A stretch of DNA of 64,000 bases from JAJFUV01 sp964384215. Its GTDB lineage: Bacteria; Acidobacteriota; Terriglobia; Bryobacterales; Bryobacteraceae. Every line of letters starts with the position of its first letter. Position 1 is the stretch's first letter. This document shows, piece after piece, positions 61,283 through 64,000 of this stretch. Under the pieces are notes generated by a model. The model searched no databases. It was not told where the DNA came from and worked only from the letters and a program-made list of their open reading frames with translations. The stretch covers positions 28,472 through 92,471 of the forward strand of contig CAYLLB010000020.1 of NCBI GenBank assembly GCA_964384215.1, in the 5' to 3' direction. The position numbers and the translations under genes are program-made.

Positions 61283-62626
61283 TCAGGCTTTTTCCTCCAG
61301 GCGTGCAACGAGGTTCTTGAAGACGCGGCCGCGTTCTTCGTATCCCGAGAACTGATCGAAGCTGGCGCAGGCGGGCGCGAGCAGGACGGTGTCGCCCGGA
61401 CAAGCCTTTTCGTACGCGAGGCGCACGGCCTCGGCGATGGTGCCGCAATCCAGAAGCGGCAGGGTGCCCGCGAGATGATCCGCGATCTTCGCCGACGCCG
61501 CGCCCACCAGCAGCACGGCATGAGCCTTGGCCGCGAGCGATGGCCGCAGCGTGCGGTAATCGCTCCCTTTGTCCTTGCCGCCCAGGATCAGCCACAGCCC
61601 GCCGTCGAATGCATCGATGGCTTTCTGCGTGGCGTCCACGTTCGTGGCCTTCGAATCGTTGTAGAAAGAAACGCCGTTCACGGTGCGCACGAACTCGATG
61701 CGGTGCTCCACGCCGGGGAAGGTGCCGACGGCCGCCGCGATCGAAGCGAGCGGGGCGCCGGTCTCGCCGGCCGCAAGTACGGCCGCTAGCGTGTTTTCGA
61801 CGTTGTGCAGGCCGCGCATCGGAATCGCCGCCGCGTCCATCAGAAAACGGCGGTCCACATACAGCTTTCCGTCCTCGAGATAGGCGCCCTTGTCCACGGG
61901 CCGCTTCAGGCTGAACAGGAGCGTCCGCGATTTCGTGCGGCGTGCGTAATCCATGCAGGTCGCGTCGTCCGCGTTGAGGATGGCAAGGTCTTCCGGCCCC
62001 TGATTCTCGAACAGCCGCTCTTTAGCGGCGGCGTAACGGGCGAAGGTATGGTGCCGGTCGAGGTGGTCCGGCGTAACGTTGATGACCACGCCCACGCGAG
62101 CACGGAACTTCTCGATGGTCTCCAGTTGAAAGCTGGAGAGTTCGAGCACGTTCCACTGGCCCGGTCTGGAGCCGGCCACCATGGACGTGGGTGGCCGTCC
62201 GATGTTGCCGCCCACCTGGACCGGGACACCGCAATGACCCAGGATGTGCCCGATCAGCGCCGTCGTGGTGGTCTTGCCGTTGGCGCCAGTGATGCCGATA
62301 ACGTCGCCCTGAAGATAGGCGCCGGCCAATTCCAGTTCCCCGATCACGCTTGCGCCGCGAGCGCGTGCGGCTTCCAGTTCGGCCAAGTCCGCAGGTACGC
62401 CTGGCGAGATGACGATGCTGTCCGCGCCTTCGAAGACTGCCGGAGATTGCACGGCGAACGGCACACCCAACTCGCGCAGCCGCGGGGCAATGGCGGGCAG
62501 GTCCTCAAGCCGTTTCTGATCTGTCGCCCGTGGCCGCGCGCCGCGATCGAGTAGCAACTCGATCGCGGCCAGGCCCGACTTGCCCATGCCCACCACCAGG
62601 ATGTCCGCACCTTCGATTCGCATCAT
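61283..62626 (-). CDS. murD: UDP-N-acetylmuramoyl-L-alanine--D-glutamate ligase
   Basis: 447 residues. VVGMGKSGLAAIELLLDRGA begins the Rossmann domain, and GITGANGKTTTTALIGHIL is the ATP loop. VLELSSFQLETIE is the family acid, NVTPDHLDRHHTFARYAAAK follows, and the C-terminal domain has SFYNDSKATNVDATQKAIDA. It adds D-Glu to the stem peptide. It lies 4 bases downstream of mraY. Confidence 0.96.
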   Translation of the reverse strand: MMRIEGADILVVGMGKSGLAAIELLLDRGARPRATDQKRLEDLPAIAPRLRELGVPFAVQSPAVFEGADSIVISPGVPADLAELEAARARGASVIGELELAGAYLQGDVIGITGANGKTTTTALIGHILGHCGVPVQVGGNIGRPPTSMVAGSRPGQWNVLELSSFQLETIEKFRARVGVVINVTPDHLDRHHTFARYAAAKERLFENQGPEDLAILNADDATCMDYARRTKSRTLLFSLKRPVDKGAYLEDGKLYVDRRFLMDAAAIPMRGLHNVENTLAAVLAAGETGAPLASIAAAVGTFPGVEHRIEFVRTVNGVSFYNDSKATNVDATQKAIDAFDGGLWLILGGKDKGSDYRTLRPSLAAKAHAVLLVGAASAKIADHLAGTLPLLDCGTIAEAVRLAYEKACPGDTVLLAPACASFDQFSGYEERGRVFKNLVARLEEKA

Positions 62627-62630
62627 GGCG

Positions 62631-63764
62631 TCACCTCAACTTCAGCGTGGTAAGCGCGGACAGCGCCATCACGAGCCCCGCGATCCAGAATCGCACGATG
62701 ATCTTCGATTCCTGCCAGCCCAATGCCTCGAAGTGGTGGTGCAGCGGCGCCATCTTGAAAATGCGTTTGCCGCGCAGCTTGAAGCTCGCCACTTGCAGGA
62801 TCACGGAAAGCGCCTCGATCACGTAGACGCCGCCCACGGCGAGCAGCAGGATCTCTTGCTTGATCAGCACGGCCACCACACCGAGCCCGCCGCCCAAGGC
62901 GAGCGATCCCACGTCGCCCATGAATATCTCGGCCGGATGAGCGTTGTAGTAAAGAAAACCGATCGAAGCGCCCATCATGGACCCGCAGAAGATGCTCAGT
63001 TCGGCGGCGCCGGGCAACCGCGCCAGGCCCAGATAGTTGGCGAATGCGGCGTGTCCGCTTACGTAAGTCAGCACGGTCATGGCCGCGGCCGCGATAATCA
63101 TCAACCCGATGGCTAAACCGTCCAGCCCGTCGGTGAGATTGACGGCATTCGACGATCCGACAATGACCAGCACCAGGAACGCGAAGAAGAACACAAACGC
63201 CAGCGGATAAGTGAACGGATTCCCCAACCAGGCGCGGATGAGCATCTCGGGTCTGAAACCCTTGAAGAACGGCACGTTCATGGCGGTCGAGTACGCACCA
63301 TGCGCGTGCAGCGCCAGCAGCGCCACGCCGATCAGGAACGCAACCAGGCATTGCAGCGCGAATTTGCGCCGGCCGGTCAGCCCCAGGTTGCGATGCTGCT
63401 GGAGCTTGCTCGCGTCATCCCAAAAGCCGATGGCGCCGTAAGACACCAGGCCGAACAGCGCGAGCCACACGTACTGGTTACGAAGATTCGCGATTAACAG
63501 CGTGGGCACCACGATCGACACCACGATGAGCACTCCACCCATGGTGGGCGTGCCCGCTTTCTTCTGATGGGACTGCGGGCCTTCTTCCCGGATGTACTGC
63601 CCGATCTGATATTCCCGCAGACGGCGTATGAGCCACGGGCCCAACGCGATGCAGAGGAACAAGGCCAGCAGCGTCGCCGCGGCCGTGCGAAAAGTTACGT
63701 AACTGAAGACGCGAAGGGGACTGAAGTGAGGATACAACCTTTCGAAGAACAACCAATAAAGCAT
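62631..63764 (-). CDS. mraY: phospho-MurNAc-pentapeptide transferase
   Basis: 377 residues with ten or so helices. GTPTMGGVLIV is the first block, FWDDASKLQQHRNLGLTGRR gives the catalytic acidic pair, AVNLTDGLDGLAIGLMI the second acid, and GFLYYNAHPAEIFMGDVGSL and APLHHHFEALGW the later ones. It moves phospho-MurNAc-pentapeptide to undecaprenyl phosphate, forming lipid I. The uppP product recycles the same carrier. Confidence 0.96.
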   Translation of the reverse strand: MLYWLFFERLYPHFSPLRVFSYVTFRTAAATLLALFLCIALGPWLIRRLREYQIGQYIREEGPQSHQKKAGTPTMGGVLIVVSIVVPTLLIANLRNQYVWLALFGLVSYGAIGFWDDASKLQQHRNLGLTGRRKFALQCLVAFLIGVALLALHAHGAYSTAMNVPFFKGFRPEMLIRAWLGNPFTYPLAFVFFFAFLVLVIVGSSNAVNLTDGLDGLAIGLMIIAAAAMTVLTYVSGHAAFANYLGLARLPGAAELSIFCGSMMGASIGFLYYNAHPAEIFMGDVGSLALGGGLGVVAVLIKQEILLLAVGGVYVIEALSVILQVASFKLRGKRIFKMAPLHHHFEALGWQESKIIVRFWIAGLVMALSALTTLKLR

Positions 63765-63767
63765 GAC

Positions 63768-64000
63768 TTAGCCGTCGTTGCCGGCCAAAAACCTTTCCAG
63801 GGCGATTTCCACTCGCGTGCCGCGAGACCCTTTAAATAGTATGACGTCTCCGGGTTGGGCAATGCCACGCAGGAAATCCCCCGCCGGCGCCGGGTCCTCG
63901 AAAAAGTACGCGGCGCTGTCCGGTAGACCAGCGTCCAACGCCCCGTGGAGCGTGTAGCGGGCCGCGCCGCGTATCCCAACAAGCACATCGACCCTGTTGG
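63768..64000 (-). CDS. murF: UDP-MurNAc-tripeptide--D-Ala-D-Ala ligase, 3' part
   Basis: The frame is open to the window edge, so only about the last 77 codons are visible. QPGDVILFKGSRGTRVEIAL matches the C-terminal end of MurF, and the place directly before mraY is its standard position. It completes the UDP-MurNAc-pentapeptide. The stop is 3 bases before the mraY start. Confidence 0.85.
   Translation of the reverse strand, partial: NRVDVLVGIRGAARYTLHGALDAGLPDSAAYFFEDPAPAGDFLRGIAQPGDVILFKGSRGTRVEIALERFLAGNDG

Overview
This 64 kb window reads like chromosomal DNA of a high-GC, Gram-negative soil bacterium, most probably an acidobacterium of the Solibacter/Bryobacter type. That guess rests on gene style and gene set: SpoIVB-like S55 peptidase followed by a beta-propeller protein, many secreted glycoside hydrolases with Tat-like leaders, an M81 peptidase, DUF6526, and B-box/LiaF-like envelope genes. 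No 16S gene is present to confirm it. No rRNA, CRISPR array, prophage, transposase or integrase was seen. One tRNA (Cys) is present.

Layout. (1) 1-6730, plus strand: 3' part of an S55 peptidase gene, a secreted propeller protein, uppP and ftsK. (2) 6742-7065: frameshifted hicB antitoxin remnant. (3) 7148-16741: carbohydrate locus with GH32 (minus), a GH20/GH67-like hydrolase, a SUMF1-sialidase-MORN fusion, a XylR-type regulator, a tagatose/psicose 3-epimerase-like enzyme and a GH29 fucosidase. (4) 16839-17273: DUF6526 protein. (5) 17290-21127, minus strand: an orphan cassette of an HPr-kinase-like protein, a frameshifted family 2 glycosyltransferase and a large nucleotidyltransferase-fold protein, ending beside tRNA-Cys. 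(6) 21376-24582: SDR dehydrogenase, RhaT-type transporter, M81 peptidase. (7) 24692-37502: respiratory complex I operon nuoA-C-D-E-F-G-H-J-K-L-M-N behind a near-consensus promoter; nuoB and nuoI are missing from it. (8) 37535-44987: three more secreted glycoside hydrolases (TIM-barrel, GH106-like, GH140/DUF4038-like) and a HAD phosphatase. (9) 45059-46918: shikimate kinase and glycerate 2-kinase. (10) 46940-50519, minus strand: ECF sigma factor, zinc-finger anti-sigma factor and three LiaF/DUF5668-type membrane proteins, probably an envelope-stress operon. (11) 50687-54450: flippase-like membrane protein, nrdR, rpoD, JAMM peptidase. (12) 54439-64000, minus strand: division and cell wall cluster murF-mraY-murD-ftsW-murG-murC-ftsQ-ftsA-ftsZ, without murB or ddl.

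How it fits together. Half of the window is housekeeping: envelope precursor recycling and synthesis (uppP, mur genes), division (fts genes), respiration (nuo) and transcription (rpoD, nrdR). The other half is scavenging of plant or microbial polysaccharides by exported enzymes. The sugars implied by the enzyme families (fructose, fucose, rhamnose, apiose) are partly those of pectic rhamnogalacturonan II. The most unusual parts are the kinase/glycosyltransferase/nucleotidyltransferase cassette next to tRNA-Cys, the three-domain SUMF1-sialidase-MORN protein, and the complex I operon lacking two iron-sulfur subunits.
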